Shown here: piece by piece, positions 63,623-64,000 of the stretch
How positions within the stretch are numbered: the stretch's first letter is position 1
How the letters are laid out: each line of letters begins with the position of its first letter
Notes under the pieces: generated by a model
What the model saw: only the letters and a program-made list of their open reading frames with translations
Told to the model about the DNA's origin: nothing
Database searches by the model: none
Position numbers and translations under genes: made by a program
Assembly: GCF_900172335.1 (NCBI RefSeq)
Contig: NZ_FWFX01000001.1
Location: 1 to 64,000 of the forward strand
Direction: 5' to 3'
Origin: Roseovarius albus
GTDB lineage: Bacteria; Pseudomonadota; Alphaproteobacteria; Rhodobacterales; Rhodobacteraceae
Length of the DNA stretch: 64,000 bases

Positions 63623-64000
63623 TCCGCACACCGCTTCGCCCGCTTGCCCGCATTCTGGACGCCCGCGCCAAGGGTGAGAACCCGGACAAGATCGAGCGCG
63701 ATAACATTCGTCAGCGGCATGAAACCATGCGTGATCGCACCCGGATCCGGGCTGAAGGACGGTTGCTGATGCTGGGGGTGATGTTTTTCTTAGGATTTAG
63801 CACCATTGGCCTGCGGATGGGTGTGATTGCCCAATCTGAACCGGCGGAACCGCGCACATCGCTGGCAGGTGCACAGATTGTTGCGCAACGGGCTGACATT
63901 GTAGATCGCAAAGGACGGGTTCTGGCGACCAATCTGGAAACCCACAGTCTATATGCTCAACCCCGTCATATGATCGACCCGAAAGGGGCAGCGGATAAAC
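63619..64000 (+). CDS. ftsI: Septal penicillin-binding protein FtsI (N-terminal part, cut by window end)
   Basis: The start codon at 63619 overlaps the ftsL stop (ATGA) and the frame is open to the window end, giving 127 residues. A basic cytoplasmic start (MIRTPLRPLARILDARAKG) is followed by one helix (LMLGVMFFLGFSTIGLRM). Then comes the PBP dimerisation domain start, ADIVDRKGRVLATNLETHS. It is the transpeptidase of the septal wall machinery. The transpeptidase domain lies beyond the window. Confidence 0.92.
   Translation, partial: MIRTPLRPLARILDARAKGENPDKIERDNIRQRHETMRDRTRIRAEGRLLMLGVMFFLGFSTIGLRMGVIAQSEPAEPRTSLAGAQIVAQRADIVDRKGRVLATNLETHSLYAQPRHMIDPKGAADK

Overview
The window is chromosomal DNA of an alphaproteobacterium. 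It most resembles the marine Roseobacter group of the Rhodobacteraceae. This rests on the fnrL-hemN and ccoNOQP-ccoGHIS group, a dmdA-acuI pair for dimethylsulfoniopropionate (DMSP) breakdown, a membrane-anchored cytochrome c, DUF2842/DUF1194 proteins, and an mraZ-rsmH-ftsL-ftsI cluster. No phage, insertion sequence, CRISPR array, tRNA or rRNA was found. Most genes are core or lineage-typical.

Layout. 1-6 kb: the tail of an unrecognised gene, a small secreted protein, the SRP RNA (minus strand) with a clear promoter, a 2',3'-cyclic-nucleotide phosphodiesterase, nudC, an SRPBCC protein, pheA, and a cytochrome c with a very acidic tail. 6.6-12.3 kb: a yejABEF-type peptide ABC importer. 12.3-28 kb: a low-oxygen block of hemN, fnrL, phoX, a DUF1194 protein, a universal stress protein, ccoNOQP, a LysR regulator facing a 45-residue ORF, and ccoGHIS. 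Four FNR-type boxes (TTGAT-N4-RTCAA) lie in three intergenic regions of this block, so FnrL probably controls it. 27.6-33.9 kb: a TPR protein, a D-Ala-D-Ala carboxypeptidase with a SPOR domain, and a polar amino-acid ABC importer. 34-36 kb: a tight operon of DUF1330, two TerB-like proteins and a PhnD-like protein. 36-47 kb: DUF4274, pyrG, secG, purA, DUF2842, an SGNH hydrolase, an isolated form-II CoxL-type molybdoenzyme subunit, a cupin, a DSD1-type PLP enzyme and ribA.

47-55 kb: an OmpR-type response regulator, an aminotransferase, exonuclease III, a four-gene translationally coupled operon (FAD oxidase plus three small membrane proteins), a thioredoxin-TPR protein, a LON-domain protein and a Trm112-like protein. 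55-60 kb: the DMSP block. A GntR regulator is divergent from DUF2182-DUF1326, followed by dmdA and acuI. 60-64 kb: two acetyltransferases, a 640-bp leader with MraZ-box-like repeats, then mraZ, rsmH, ftsL and the start of ftsI, which runs off the end.

The best candidates for undescribed biology are the FAD-oxidase/membrane-protein operon (50.2-53.4 kb), the DUF1330-TerB-TerB-PhnD-like operon (34.0-36.0 kb), and the DUF2182-DUF1326 pair placed between the DMSP regulator and dmdA. Start codons were chosen by eye from Shine-Dalgarno (SD) spacing and family expectation. No database search was possible.
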